A stretch of 64,000 nt of DNA from Choristoneura fumiferana (taxonomy: Eukaryota > Arthropoda > Insecta > Lepidoptera > Tortricidae): NCBI RefSeq assembly GCF_025370935.1, contig NC_133494.1, forward strand, positions 18,755,111 through 18,819,110, in the 5' to 3' direction. Position 1 is the stretch's first letter. The number at the start of each line of letters is the position of its first letter. A model generated the notes under the pieces. The model saw only the letters and a list, made by a program, of their open reading frames with translations. It was not told where the DNA came from and made no database searches. Both the position numbers and the translations under genes were made by a program. Below are positions 1 through 13,044 of this stretch, one piece after another.

Positions 1-1070
1 TAAGTACCTAGTACCTACTTAAGTTCTGAAGATAATGACAACACTAAAAGACAAAAGAAAAACAAAAAATGCTCATAACGGTATTATTTTTTACATTATT
101 TCAAGTTTACTAGGACATCTCCCTGCTGGTCTTAGCTAGTAGTTAAACCTCTAATTACACAATCGGATATATTTAGCTGAGTTAAAAATCTAAAATTTTA
201 TTTTACATTCAAATAACGGGTTTTCCTTAAAACCTGTATAAAGTATGGGAAATTTGCGTTTTAATCAGCGTTTTTGCTTAAACTTACGAGCCGAGTGGCA
301 AAGTGGGGTAACCCGAAAAAATTAAAAACAGGAAATTTTGCAAAACAAAACACGCTTAAAACTTTTTCAGCAGTTTAGTGAACGGCCTTTCTGCCTTGTA
401 ATATTCATAGCCCCAGGAGTTTTTGCACCGTTGCCTTACTTTCACCCACATAACGTATACGAATTGCCTTTTTTCCCTTTTTCACGGCTTAGCGTTGTAA
501 TATTATCGTTTCAACTTAAAATATGCTGGACCCAAATTTGGCATAGAATAAATATTTCTGACGTCGGATTCTGAAGCGTTCCCCAGAAATGATTTGTCAG
601 CATTTCTCCGCTAGAAAATTATTTGACGTTCTATTTTCTTAATACAGAGTTTGCTTGAAATAAATTTTGTGCGACGAAATATTTGCAAAGCAACGTAATG
701 ACAGAAACGAGGTCAGATAATGCCAGGGATTTGAATAATATTTCGTTTTTCTCCCACATTTCTTCGCGACTTTTTATTAAAAAAGTACCCGCGCCGCAGC
801 TGCCAGTTCGCATTGTTTAAACAAAGCAACTTTTAAGTGTTCATTAAGTTAAAACAGAAACAGGCTCTGAGTGAAGTGGAGCAAAAAACAAAAGATCAAG
901 CACGTGGTGCCTCAGCAAAAACGCGGCAACTTCCAATTTGTGCAATGATTGTACTTAATGCGTGCCATGTGGTCATTCCCGGTCATGCCTGCTCGATTCC
1001 GCTAACTTCATTTTATCTACCATTCATCTCTCTCACACTTACGGCTAACCCCTCAAAGTTGGCTTACCTC
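1..1070. other. No gene recognised
   Basis: AT-rich, non-repetitive-looking DNA. Short open frames occur on both strands, but none shows a recognisable domain, codon bias or splice context. The last 300 bases become richer in GC, leading into the candidate promoter downstream. Confidence 0.5.
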
Positions 1071-1079
1071 TCGCTCTCA

Positions 1080-1310
1080 AGCCTCAGTCTGCGTTTGTTC
1101 GCCGCGCAGGAAGGTTGTATCGCGCGTTTATCCAAATCCGCGTGATTGCTTCCGATAAAAAACATTCGTAAATACTTTTTTTTTGTGGTTGCGTGAAAGT
1201 GTTTTAGTGTTAATCTTAGTGTGAAAACGGTTAATGTGTGTGTTGCTGTATTAAACTAGTGTGGTATCTTTTTGAAGTGCATTTTGGAATGTTGCAAACC
1301 TCTCGGCTCA
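1080..1310 (+). promoter_or_regulatory. Candidate core promoter and untranslated first exon
   Basis: An arthropod-type initiator, TCAGTC, places A+1 at 1086. At exactly +28 to +32 (1113-1117) lies GGTTG, which fits the downstream promoter element RGWYV. The following sequence, rich in GTGAAAGTGTTTTAGTG-like runs, resembles insect 5' leaders, and a possible splice donor CAG|GTAGCG follows near 1309. It is on the same strand as the Dok-7-like gene, whose first coding exon begins behind a splice acceptor at 24381, so it could be that gene's distal promoter. This is inference: short motifs of this kind also occur by chance. Confidence 0.25.
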
Positions 1311-2631
1311 GGTAGCGTTTGGAAGTGAGCGGATTTAATACGGTTAGTCTTTTTTCTTATCAATCTTTTGTTGCCCTGTATATGACGTGGCCGAATGGAT
1401 TCTGATAAAAGATTAGTTTTCACGTTATCGGAGCGTAACGGTATTGGTTTTTGTGAACTGTTTTTACCTTTTTGCATAGCGTGTCGTTTCGTTTCACCAT
1501 CGTGTTTCGCTGTGTATTATAGCAGAGAAGCAAATAAACATGTAATTTGTGGCACGTTTTATTACAATTAAACCAAGATTGCACACACTTGTGTAAATAG
1601 TCTGCGTTCGTTCGTGGTTAGTTTTTGCGACGTTTTCATATTTGACACCCGCGTAATGTTATTCTTCCAAGAATCAGGACGCGTTGCAAAAAATATGGGT
1701 AGGATGCATTAGTATATTGTAACCTAAACTTTTTTCCTAGTGGTGATACAAAAAACTGTCTAACGCAGAAATTGGTAGATATTATTTAAGATTCCCATTT
1801 CCATTTATATCATGGTAACAGTAATTTATCAACTTCTTGCCTGGTTAGAAAAATGAGATAACAGATAAATAAGTATTATTTACAACCAGATAAAGATACA
1901 TTGACACTCGATATCGCAAATATTTTAGCAAAATAACTAGAATTGATAAAAAAGGTAGCACGGCAAAGTCGTCTAAGTCAGAAATTCCAAAATATGCTTA
2001 TCTGTTCCAACGCTTGCATCATTTGTTTTGTGAATAATAACAATGAATCCCTTTGCCCAAAACTTACGCACGCCAAAACAATGCGAACCCAAAAAAAATA
2101 CTAAAACAATACGCATGCTATACAAAAGTTACAATCCGTTGTTCTAAGGGCTGGAAAGGTCAGCCTTTGTCACGACCGTGTGTAGTGTAACGACGGAGCA
2201 ATGACCTTCGCAATTTTCACGCACATGTGTAAAAAAACTAACACTACATTCACATCAAATACTAACTTACGAAATGTTAACAATTGCTTCATCTTTGTTG
2301 TGATCTTGAGTTGGGTTGGGTTACAAAAAGTTTTAGATATTCTTGAGGTTAGTGTTAGTAAGCGAGGTAAATGGGCTTTGCTAGGTCAGCAGGGTGTCAT
2401 CGGTAGAGTATCTTTGACCTCTTCACTTTGTATCTCTCCTTCTATTTTACCTTCGGTTTCGTTGAAATTCCGTGATTTTGCCCAATTCCCATAGAAATCT
2501 CCAAAAATATACATAATCTTGGCCATCATTAACGTAACGTGATGATATTCTATGTAAATAGACTTGGCGGTTGTGATTTCGGTATTCTGTGGGAATATCG
2601 AATTAATAACCTAACCAACAAAAAGTTGGCA
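1311..2631. other. No gene recognised
   Basis: AT-rich DNA without a supported gene or a repeat I recognise. Confidence 0.5.
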
Positions 2632-2842
2632 GACCCCCGACTTTGTCACTTCAAAGTTCAGTATCTCAAAAACGGCTAACCGATTTTGATGAAACATGTC
2701 TAAAAACCATTGCTAGAAGATTTCAAATAAAAAAACCGCATTCATATCGGTCCACTCGTTTAAGAGCTACAGTGCCACAGACAGACACACAGATACACAT
2801 AGCGGTCAAACTTATACCACCCCTCTTTTTGCGTCGGGGGTT
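2632..2842. mobile_element. Short non-autonomous element with CCCCCGAC ends
   Basis: The stretch begins ACCCCCGAC and ends GTCGGGGGTT, so the ends are inverted repeats. The interior (AAAACGGCTAACCGATTTTG, CAGACAGACACACAGATA) recurs in opposite orientation at 30317-30521. It has no coding capacity. The family is common in moth genomes; its superfamily is not determined here. Confidence 0.6.
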
Positions 2843-5258
2843 AAGAATTAGCAAAGGTTTTATTTCTAAGATCCATCTATCTGTATTATCAAATGTCATG
2901 CAAACCTATCTCGCTGTTTAGCTTGAAAAAGCAACGTATTTCATACTCACAAACTCAAATTTCCAATATTACTTGTATTATACTCGTATCTATAGAAGGA
3001 GTAAAGTTACAAAACTGGACGTTTGTGAATGACACGCATTCATTATTAATCAATAGGTATGAAAAAACTTGAGTAAAGGTCATTTAGGTGCTTATGACAC
3101 AGAAACAAAGTCCAGCAACGATCGAACAACGTTTATTATACCTAGTAGTCCTATAATTTTCTGTGAAACGTGTTTGAATGCATCGATTTAATATCCCAGT
3201 CATTTCACATCTCGCAATAATGCTAGAAAATAATTGTTATGACGGCATGTGGCCACAAAAACTGATAAAAGACTTTAATTACTGACCGAGCGATGAGAAA
3301 AAACGAGATGAAGTCGGTCCTCAATGCGAAATCGGACCAAGAAATGTGAGAGTTGGAGATTAAAGTCTTGGAATGCCAAGCCTAGTTACCTATATGTTCC
3401 GAGAAATATGACTCCTTTGTCAATTTAAATCTTAAAGTTGCATTCCATTGGCCAGTTTCTGAGAAAACCCGACTGATTTTAATAAGAACGTTTGAATTTG
3501 TTGGCAGTTATGATATAGCGCTTATTCGACATACAATGACATTGAATGCGTGATGCTTACAATGTTATTGTATATTTTCACACCGACCACACACTAGAAG
3601 ATTTTCTAAGAAACAATGTTTGCCTATTAATGGACAGTTAGAAATCACTAGTGTGGGCGTATTGATTTAACCGCAAACCTCTCGAGGTTAAGTAGAAACC
3701 TACACTAAATCCACTCAAAGCTGGAAACGTGACGCATTGCTAGAAAACTTTTAACTAAATCTCAAATTCTGTAAAGTCTGCAAAGTTTCTCACAATGCGC
3801 GGTGAGAACTCACTCAGTAGTTTTGGATTATGATGTAGATTTAAGCGAATCCACTGTGGTTGTGTGGGGTTTGCACAAATGCTAATTAGAATAAAAATAA
3901 ACGAATTAACGCATTTAAATCTCAGCTCCGTGGGAAAGTTAAGAACATCGGCATCATAAGACACAGGAGTAAGGCTTCATTGAAGATGTTCTTAACGAAA
4001 CCGGTTCTAGCGGAAGATGCAAAAAACCAAGGCCTCCGCCCCGGCGTGTTCAAACAAGTTTTTGTCCAACATTAAATTACTTATACCTATCAAATTATCA
4101 AAAAGTGAATTTAATAGGCTATGAGAATTACGTCCATTGTTTTTGTAGTTTATCCTTGAGGATTAAATTCGAGCTCGGCCATTGTTCACATTTGAACTAG
4201 CTCTTTAACATTGGGGCCACCCTTGCGTAATCCGTTGAAAATAAAATCACTCATTCATCCATAATGCTATGTTAATTCATCGTTGTATTTGGTAATAAAT
4301 AAATATTTAATGCGAAACAATCCTTAATTACTTTGGCTACCATCATTCTTTCAGTCAGTTCAGCTGAGCAGCACAATAATATAATAGAAAAGGAAGATCC
4401 TACTCTCTGATATAAGATAATTAATCTTTCAGACATAGGAACGCCGAGCATTCGTATCCCAAATATAATAGCGTTATTATTGTAACTATTTATTAAAATG
4501 AATGATCGATTAAACGAGCTGTTGTAATGTTTAATCAATCATTTGTATCTTAATGGGTAAACAGCAATGCAACCTCATTGCTACCAACTGCAGCACGTGT
4601 GTTCCGGTTTGTTTTCGAGTGTGGCCAATGATGTAATAGATCCGTTTTGATGTACTATAATTGGAACTTACTCATGTTGATCATTAGTTTAGTAAATGTG
4701 GCTGAATGTAGCACAAATTGTGTACATTTGGCACACGTCTGTGCTGAATTGTAATTGTGGCAATTATAACGATGTTAACATAGATGTATATCGTTTCGTT
4801 TTGTTCGTTTGTAACAAAATGCTTATTATTTAAAATGGGGCTTCGATTATCTGCTGTGAAATGAATATAATACACAAACGCACGAAATGTGTTAATATGA
4901 CTTCTAACTCTAATAGTTTCCTCATGTTCTAGGCAAAATTACTATTCGACGATCGTTTAAAGCAAAAACAAGTATTATTTACAATTTGAAACAATTTAAA
5001 CAACCTTTCTACAATCATAGCTAGTTAAACGGTTTTGCCGTACATACTGTCTTTAGTTCTTATTTTACATGTTAACATGTACTTTTTATATACATTTCAA
5101 TAAACATTCGTGTTGTTTGGAATGGACCAGACAATGTTGACCATTGTCCACTGTTAATAAAAGCAGTTCCTTGTCTCGGTGCAGTTTCTATTCATGTCAT
5201 TCATTTTACGTCATTAAATCTCCTTCTGATCAATATTGCTACGTAACTTACCGTTTTT
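2843..5258. other. No gene recognised
   Basis: AT-rich DNA. Small open frames on both strands have no domain signatures. I see no intact repeat in this stretch. Confidence 0.5.
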
Positions 5259-5720
5259 AGGGTTCCGTAGCCAAAATGGCAAAAACGGAACCCTTATAGT
5301 TTCGACATGTCTGTCTGTCCGTCCGCGGCTTTGCTCAGGAACTATCAATGCTAGAAAGCTGTAATTTTGCACGAATATATATGTAAACTATGCCGACAAA
5401 ATGGTGCAATAAATTTTTTTTTATAATTTTTTAGAGAACCTCCCATAGTTATAAAGTTGGGGTGATTTTTTTCTCATCCAATCTTAAAGTGTGGGGTATC
5501 ATTAGATAGGTCTTTTAAAACCATTAGGGGGTTGCTAAAACGATTTTTCGATTCAGTGATTTGTTTGCAAAATATTCAACTTTAAAGTGAACATTTTCAT
5601 TAAAATCGAGCGTCCCCCCCTCTAAAATCTAAACCGGTGGGTGGAGAAATTTGAAAAAAATTCAGGGTGGTAGTAAGTATATCAAACTTACAAGGAAAAC
5701 TATACCGGTTAAGTTTTTTT
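5259..5720 (+). repeat. Interspersed repeat starting GGGTTCCGTA
   Basis: The stretch starts TTTTAGGGTTCCGTAGCC, continues GGAACCCTTATAGTTTCG and GTCTGTCTGTCCGTCCGCGG, and keeps the typical interior (GTGTGGGGTATCATTAGATA). The same family appears at 34664-35010, in reverse at 23205-23282, and as the other end (AAGTGCGAGTCGGACTCGCG) at 29148-29300 and 37757-37805. It is non-coding, and its class is not known to me. Confidence 0.6.
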
Positions 5721-6982
5721 GAGAATTATTAGTAGTTTAAGAGTAAATAGCAGCCTAAGGTATGAAATGTACCTTAACTTGGAACATTCCGTACAAAATA
5801 CGAAATCCTTAGAAAAATTAATTCATGCCTATAAACTGTGTTCATTTCGGAATAACAATTATTTATTTAGTTGGATCACGTATTATGTTTTTATTTTTTT
5901 TATATTTGTATATTTATTTATGTTTAGTTTTCAGCTAATTTAGTTATTGTTGTCCTTGTGTTGTTGTGGATACATTTTCTCCCTTTCTTACAAGAGTACA
6001 CTTGCTGAACCATCTATTGATAAGCAAAACACTGCAATGGTATGGACGGAATGCAGTTGACATTCCATTTTTTATTGCCTCTAGACTTGCAGGGACAGAC
6101 AAAATAATTAAATTCCATTCAACGCGTCTCGTGACTGAGAAAAATAAATATAACGCTTCAGTTCTTGGTATTCCGATTTAATTAAAGTTTTAATTCATTT
6201 CAAGCTGTGATAATATTGTTTAGAAATACAGTTACACCGTTTTGCTAACAGTCTTGTGTCTCAAAAATCATCAAGGAATAGTAGAATATAATTCAGAAAT
6301 ACGTACAAAGGGCAAGAATTAAAACGAATCTAGGAATATTTGTCACACGGAAAACCGATTTTAACCGAGTACCTAATTTCAAATTTTTATTTTACTTTAA
6401 ATGTACATGGATAAACACAAATGGATTAAATCATACGCTTGTATGCCTCTTTTGCTATGAGGTCTAACTTAACTCATTTTTTTTACGACAAAAGTAATTT
6501 AGCGACCGTTCTAATCTAATTTTAATTTCGGCACCATAAAAAAGTTCATTGCTGTGCTATTGTGTGTGTTGGTTTACAAAATGATACGTTTTTAGTTCAT
6601 ACACTTGGACATTTTTTATAAATGTTAATAAGAGTATTTCCTAGTTAAATTAATCATCCATTTTAAGTTGTTCAAATCAAGTGGCATTTAAAAACCGGTA
6701 ACTAAACTGGACTTGATTTATAAAGGCATTCTTAATACCTAGGAGTAGTGTGAAGGTTAGATATAGTATAGTCTCATTTCTTAAATAGATATACATTTAT
6801 TTATTTATGAACATAAATGTTTGATTTTAAATACAATTACTTACAAACGTCAATTGACTTAGCTATTGGATGGTTAGAGGTTATATCTACGGTTACGTAG
6901 TTATTGCATGTATCACGTTTTTATAGGTGCATTACGATTTTTATTTCCGGGTTTTGTAATTGCATACAAAATATTTACAAAG
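5721..6982. other. No gene recognised
   Basis: AT-rich DNA with short uninformative open frames. Confidence 0.5.
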
Positions 6983-7160
6983 TTATTATTATTATTATTA
7001 TTATTATTATTTAGAAGCCTGTAGAGGTGTCCCACTGCTGGGCAAATCCCCCATGTCCTCCATTCTACTCTTTCTTGGGCGATCTCTGGCCAGCTGCGAA
7101 GAAAGGCGTCCAGATCGTCCCGCCATCGACGCCTGGGTCTGCCACGCCGCCGAAGTCCAT
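6983..7160 (-). mobile_element. LINE 3' end with ATT-repeat tail
   Basis: A run of (ATT)n at 6983-7012 is followed on the + strand by sequence whose reverse complement reads as the C-terminus of a LINE polyprotein (GRPRRRW.DDL, then a conserved EW..WG.....W/V.H), ending at the AAT-repeat tail. It is 5'-truncated. It is a different family from the RTE copies elsewhere in the window, though the C-terminal style (RWRDDL, CCCAGCAGTGGGA) is related. Confidence 0.65.
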
Positions 7161-7663
7161 TTACAAAGTTACTTATACTTATTATCAGTTCCTGTTTGTC
7201 AATGTCACTGTGTGTCTGTCTGTACTACGAAATTATGTCTGATAAACTTTACCTACTATCGAAAAGGTCAAGTATTAACAACATTGATAATTTCAAGCTA
7301 AATAGACAAACAAATCTTGCGAATTGTTTATTATTTTCTCAATCAAATTGGAACAAGGTTATAATAATAAAGATAACAACAGTTACTATTACCAATAAAA
7401 GTGCTATTGAACTCTAGTCAGACAGCATGTTGCCTCTTTTAGACTTTCAAGGTCTTCCCAGTTTCGTTGGAAACACTAGTTTTTTAGCCAAAACTGGTTC
7501 CGGATCTACTCGATTCGGTATAGTTTGCAATCATACGCATGAGGCGATTACGTCAGTTAAGGAAATGTTTGAGACGGTGTCTTTGTCCTTGTCTGTTACC
7601 TTCATTATGAAAGTGCAAGATGACTTGAGACAAAGAAATATTTATTTTCAAATGTGTAACAGA
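7161..7663. other. No gene recognised
   Basis: Nothing recognisable apart from short open frames without signatures. Confidence 0.45.
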
Positions 7664-7832
7664 TAAGAAACACACACACTGACACAAACATCACGCCTGT
7701 ATTCCCAAATGGGGTAGGCAGAGCACACGAAACGTTACGGCTTCAGAGCCACTTATAGCAATTTTAGGTTTTAAGTTTGACAAAAACGGTACAATAGTGA
7801 CAGGTTGCTAGTTGGTTGGTAGATAAGAAAAA
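7664..7832 (+). repeat. Interspersed repeat with ATCACGCCTGTATTCCCAAA
   Basis: A short CA-rich start leads into ACATCACGCCTGTATTCCC, then GGGGTAGGCAGAGCACA and GTGACAGGTTGCTAG. A second fragment with the same core lies at 22541-22590. It is probably a retroelement tail, and its class is not determined. Confidence 0.5.
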
Positions 7833-9699
7833 AATTGAAAAAGTCGTGATAGTCTAGCTGTTTTGGTTGAAAATTTCGTATAATGATTAATAATATTACT
7901 TACTCAAAAAAAAATTATACTAAAATGTACTTTGTGTTAATAATAAGTCAATCCAACCACTGAAAGTGTATTAAAATGAACTTGTAAAAACTTTGTTGCT
8001 TTGCAACAAGGTGGCAAAATGAACGTAATTACAAAATAAGACATAAAAGTTAATTTAAGCATTGACTTGCGATCAATTTCAGAGCGCAATGATGCACGGC
8101 AATTTGTGCAATTAACAACTGACGAACAGACGAAGATTTTGTTGGACAAACAGCGTAACAACGTCGTGATTGAGTTGAGTTTACTTACGAATGTTCTCGG
8201 ATCGCAAATTCACTTGGAAATATTTCGAATTATTAAGCAACGATTAAGTTTCTTTGATCTCACTGGAATAGCTCTGCAATTTGGATTAAATCACTTTCAC
8301 ATAAATAATAATTTGCAGGCGCATTTTTAACTCACTCGCGTTGATATTAAATTTAACTAGGTACATAATTCTTAAAATTTTAATAACCTAGCTGTTTATA
8401 GTCTAGCAGTTGAGATAAAATTCCGTGCTGTACCCAGTAAATTATACCTTGGTCATCATTTACTTTGCTTGAAGAACACCCAATGCTAAATTTCCCCTTG
8501 TTTCCAATACATAACCATCTTAAGTAACCAGTACTGGATGGGGCCAAATATTTCCTACTTCAAAGAGATTTCGGCAATGTCAGCCACTTTTACTGTCATT
8601 TTAGGTCTTGGAACATTAACTCACTCTTTATTGCGTTAATATATTAAATGATATCATTGTGTTTATTGTGTAGTTACGACAACGAGCGAAGCGAGGAGCA
8701 AGGTTAGGTAGAATTGGATCAGAAGACGCGATGTGCATGTGAGCGAGTGAAACGAGCGCGCTGCGACAGTGGCCGGCGAAACGCCAGGACGTAATTATAT
8801 CGTAATTTAATATGCTGGTTATGTGCGTCCGTACAACAAGGGCAAATTTCATGAGCTAAGTAATACTTAGCTCTTTAGATTAAAAAAATTGATATGCCGT
8901 CAAGATGGTGCTATTTACATACTTACCATATTTCATACAAATCCATTCTCCATCCTGACAAGTTTTTGCATTTGTCATATTAGTGGCGAAAGATTGTAAA
9001 ACCGTTTGCTTAATAGCACAGGAAGTGTTATCAAAAAAGATTATTACATCGTATATGATCGATGGCAATCTCAAAAACTCAGTTCATCACCGAAGCGATA
9101 ACCCTACGTTAAATCTTGATTGATTAACAAACAGCTTGTTATGATGTGATCGAGTGTATTTTTTTGCTGTAAAAAATTTGCAAGAGAGTGCAGCACGTCA
9201 AAAATACGTGTTAAAATAATACACGGCAACAGTTCAAACAATAAATGAATAAAATATGAAAAAAATCTTTATTTTCATACCCATTTCTATATAGTCAGTA
9301 ATTTCAATAAATTAGTTACGTCCCGTAAATAAGGGTAAAAGGAGAATAGCAATCTTCGCTTATATTTCTTCACATTTTCATGGAAATATCACTTAGCTAC
9401 TTAAGAAACAATGTCAGAGATACGCGAGATACGTGTAATAAAAATAAATTACACAGGTTATGATCCAGAACGATAGCGTTTATGCTTGACTTTCACATTT
9501 GGGGTAAAAAATCGTCGAGACAATATGTGATTCGCACCGTTGCGTGCTTGCCAGTTTTTCTTTACTTACCTACATATATAATACTTTAAAATTATTTGTA
9601 TTATACTCTTAATAATTATAAATAATCACAGAACACGACAAGTCGGTAGGTACCTAAGCAAATTTTGTGTGATGGTTACTAGCCAACGTATAGGCATGA
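7833..9699. other. No gene recognised
   Basis: AT-rich DNA. A GC-richer patch at about 8664-8790 contains GAGCGAAGCGAGGAGC and GAGCGAGTGAAACGAGCGCG, similar in style to the GCGAG-rich block at 57.7 kb. No gene is supported. Confidence 0.5.
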
Positions 9700-9850
9700 T
9701 AAAATAGATAAATAGATATTAAACACTGAGCACTCCAGAACAGGTAATTGTGTTTTTCATACATAATATCTGCCGCGATCGAGGATCGAAACCGGGACAT
9801 TAAGGTTCGTAGCCAGATTCTTACTTGTTACTTGGTTATCCGGTCATCCC
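9700..9850 (-). mobile_element. tRNA-derived SINE, family B (degenerate)
   Basis: The reverse complement starts GGATGACCGGATAACCAAGT, has a B-box-like GGTTTCGATCCTCGATC, and runs into the AATATC/TTTAATATC body seen in the better copy at 44915-45101. It is diverged and non-coding. Confidence 0.6.
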
Positions 9851-9892
9851 ATTGTAATGCTTCAAACTTTCCCGATCTCCACCCATTTAAGA

Positions 9893-9934
9893 GAGAGATA
9901 GAGACAGAGAGACAGAGAGAGAGAGAGAGAGAGA
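9893..9934. repeat. GA microsatellite
   Basis: Imperfect (GA)n with GACA interruptions, followed by AAACATTTATTTA, a junction that resembles the 3' tail of a retroelement in minus orientation. Confidence 0.8.
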
Positions 9935-10072
9935 AACATTTATTTACACATATATTTATTTATTTAACTAACCCAAATTGTGCCTAAATCACGACGATAT
10001 GGAATCCTGATAAGTACTTACTAACATTATTTTTAAGATTTATACTAATAAGAATGAGTTCAATGTTATTTT

Positions 10073-10440
10073 TCATCATCATCATGTCAGCCGAAAGACG
10101 TCCCCTGCTGGACATAGGCCTCCCCAAGGCTCTCCACAGACCGGTCTTGTGCTTGTTGCATCCACCGCGATCCCGCGATCTTAACCAGGTCGTCGCTCCA
10201 TCTTGTTGGAGGCCAACCGACAGCTCGTCTCCCGGTCGGCGGACGCCATTCGAGAACCTTTTCACCCCATCGGCCATCAGTCCTGCGAGCAAAGTGCCCC
10301 GCCTACTGCCACTTCAGTTTCGCAGTTTTTCGGGTCATTTCTGATTCTATCCCGCAGAGAAACCCCCAGCATAGCCCTCTCCATAGCCCTTTAAGTGACT
10401 TTGAGCTTCCACATAAGGCCCATCGTTAGCGCCTCGTCTC
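10073..10440 (-). mobile_element. RTE-clade LINE 3' fragment
   Basis: Read on the minus strand, the sequence encodes the C-terminal segment of an RTE-type reverse transcriptase (motifs RAMERAMLGVSLRDRIRN, then W.AGHIAR.TDG and VLEWRPRTGR), then a stop and a short (ATG)n tail at 10073-10085. It is 5'-truncated with frame damage. RTE elements typically end in short tandem repeats instead of poly(A), as here. Related copies lie at 21749, 26836 and 33676. Confidence 0.8.
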
Positions 10441-11862
10441 AGATCTTATCTTCACAAATTCAATAAATATAAATAAATTTCGTTTAATTAAAGATAAATA
10501 TTAAGAAAGTAGTGATCCGAGCTCATCTTAACCTTCAATGTACTCGTTATCTCCAAGAAAACCAATTCATAGCAATTATTTCTGCAATCCGTAATTGCAC
10601 CATAGGTATAGCCGTATAAAAAGCATTGAATACCGGTTCAATTTTACAGCTATGCTAGTTAATCGGAACAATCTCGATTGCAATCAGCAGTCGGTTGCAT
10701 TTTTGACGGTTTGCAATAATGTTGCAGTTTTGCATGGCGGTGTTTTGTTGCATAAACAAAATACTAGTCACTATTCTAAGAATTTAATACAAGTGCGAAA
10801 GGTAGACGATTTCAATCGAGTGTTGGTGATTTAAAAAACGAGCAAAGCAGGTTTCTTAAACCATATAATGAGGTTACTGCAACTACAGTCAAAGAAACTG
10901 ACATTCTTTGATCGTGAAAAGGTTCCAACCAGAGACACGATTTAGTTTCTTCGACTGTACTTTTATTCCCTATCATTGTTCATTATTGTGTGGTATTGAA
11001 TTATATTTATATTTAAGTTAGGAAACCGATCCTACTAAAGATTTGGAATTATTTAACGTTTAATCTTCTTCTTCACAATGGTAAAAAACCCCCGTTTACA
11101 TAAGACAAATCTCTCTCCAGACGGATGTGTCGCGAGAAACATCGTATGTGCAAAAGGTACAATTTTATGCAAAGGAGACCTACGCAGACGCAGAATATCA
11201 AACTCAATTACAATCTACATGTAGATTGTATATCCATCCAGTATGTAGATTTTTACTATAAAAAGTCATTACTTACCGTTGAGCGTAGATAGAATATTCT
11301 CGCCCAGGATATTGCTTGTTTTTTTATATCAGTTGCAACTGGTTTTTTACATAAAACTGACCCGTGTGTGATCAACCTTATTTCACCTGATAAAAAGTGC
11401 ACATGACGCCAAATCACACAGGTTTAGTAACAGCCTATTCACTCTAGGCTTGAAGAGATCTCTAGGTTGGTTTTAAATAGTTTACGTACTGTCACTATTA
11501 CTATTTATGACATATTCTCAAATATAGTTTTTTTTATAATTTTTTTTTAATCTTACAATACAAGTAAGTACATAATGCAGTTTGGTCAGATTTGCGGACT
11601 CTAAACCAATACGTGCCTTACTTTTACAGCAAAACTTGGCTATAGGCGCACAAGAACATGTTACTAAAGCACCATTAGATAAAAAAATAAAGAAATTAAA
11701 CTTAATACAAGAAAGTTACATTACAAGAATCATAACAAAACCTAAAAAAAAAACAAGTTGTAACACTGTAGTATGTAACAATTGTCCCACCTCAACTTAA
11801 TGCTGGCCTCATAATTAGTACTCAGAGCAGTGCTTTATTTAATTTTTAACACAATAATAATT
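10441..11862. other. No gene recognised
   Basis: AT-rich DNA. A perfect 20-bp palindrome (ACAATCTACATGTAGATTGT) lies at about 11211-11230. No supported gene. Confidence 0.5.
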
Positions 11863-12071
11863 AAGATTGGTTTTTTTGGAATCTTTTTGTATTTTTTATT
11901 TCAATTCCAAATTTTTTGTTACTTTTACGGTCATCCCGTAAAACCTATATCGAAAATACAAACTGAAACATAGATGCACAGAAAAACCAGAAAAATAAGA
12001 CCAGCGCTGGGAATCGAACCCAGGTCCTCGTCATTCCGTGCCGTATGCTATACCGCTACACCACCGCTGGA
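11863..12071 (-). mobile_element. tRNA-derived SINE, family C
   Basis: The reverse complement starts GTCCAGCGGTGGTGTAGCGG (A box region) and carries the B box GGTTCGATTCCC about 50 bases later. The body then holds TTTCTGGTTTTTCTGTGCAT and GGTTTTACGGGATGACCG, and the end is CCAATCTT. It is the most nearly complete copy of the family and the reference for the rearranged copy at 17909-18144. Confidence 0.8.
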
Positions 12072-12835
12072 CCAGCGCCCAGCGAACCATTGAACTTGAT
12101 GGCGTAGCTAGAATCGACATAGATAATAATCATCATAGCCCGAGGCGAAATGACTCTGTTTACGTAACCCCTGGCAGTAGGGTAATAGTGACAATAGACA
12201 TTTTGCTCACAGAAGCATTCCCGAATAAGTAGGTCGTTGTTTTTTATGTTGCAAACTTGTAAATGGGTCGCATGTCCACGATATGTATTGCACGATTTTA
12301 CTTAAAGAAAAATCTCCAGCTGAAGTCATTTCAGCGTTTCACCAACATAAGGAGCAATAGAAATCATTACTTATTTTTCATTAGACTTTACTCATGATAA
12401 GAACATTGGATCCGGCACTTCAATCGAAATTCCAAGATCTCACTCAATTCTTAACATGTGAAAAACGTTATGTCAAGTAAAAAAAAAGAACGCAACGGTA
12501 ATATTTCGCTTATTATTAATATTCACCGTTATTGTGTTTCCGCGGATTGTCCCTTTAATAATGGAAATGATCAAAAATCACTCGATTACATTTTTTTAAT
12601 TATCTCGTTTCATATTCCTTTCAATGAGCCCCAACCCAATACTCACGAGCGGTGTAATCGGGATCTTGTATAGGGGACAGATTATTGGCCGGCCTTTTGG
12701 CAGCGCGCCTGAGAGCACTACATTACGCTTGCAGGCATTCAACTTCAAACTGTTTAGTGTTTTGTGGATTCACGGCGGGAGATCAAGGCTTTTTTTAGAG
12801 TTCCCTCTCCAAGTTCGTCATCCAAACTCTATTGA
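12072..12835. other. No gene recognised
   Basis: No recognised gene or repeat. A 143-codon open frame that starts near 12624 runs into the repeat at 12836 and is not supported as a gene. Confidence 0.45.
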
Positions 12836-13044
12836 ACGAACTATAAACAATTACTTTGCTCACCGGCGACCTTGTGATAGCCACGTCAACGCCACATATG
12901 TATGTTCATTCAGCTCCTCTACCTCCACACTAAGAACACACACAAATCACACAAACCTAACTATCACCACCACCACACTATACAGACGCGTTTCGAGCTC
13001 AATCAGAGTTCATTCTCAGAATAACTCAACCGTTTACCATGTTA
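12836..13044. repeat. Interspersed repeat with TTGCTCACCCGCGACCTT
   Basis: The copy reads CTTTGCTCACCGGCGACC, then CAGCTCCTCTACCTCCACAC, AACACACACAAATCACAC and GACGCGTTTCGAGCTCAATC. Matching copies lie at 36897-37083 and, as a fragment, at 30190-30262. It carries no convincing coding sequence, and the class is unknown to me. Confidence 0.65.

Noticed and set aside
9984..10344. Three overlapping open frames of 63-102 codons
   Set aside because: The RTE coding frame is a different one on the minus strand; these are shadow frames of a LINE fragment.
12000..12071. Possible tRNA gene (A and B boxes, reverse strand)
   Set aside because: The boxes continue into a SINE body shared with 17909-18144, and no complete cloverleaf with a paired acceptor stem was evident.
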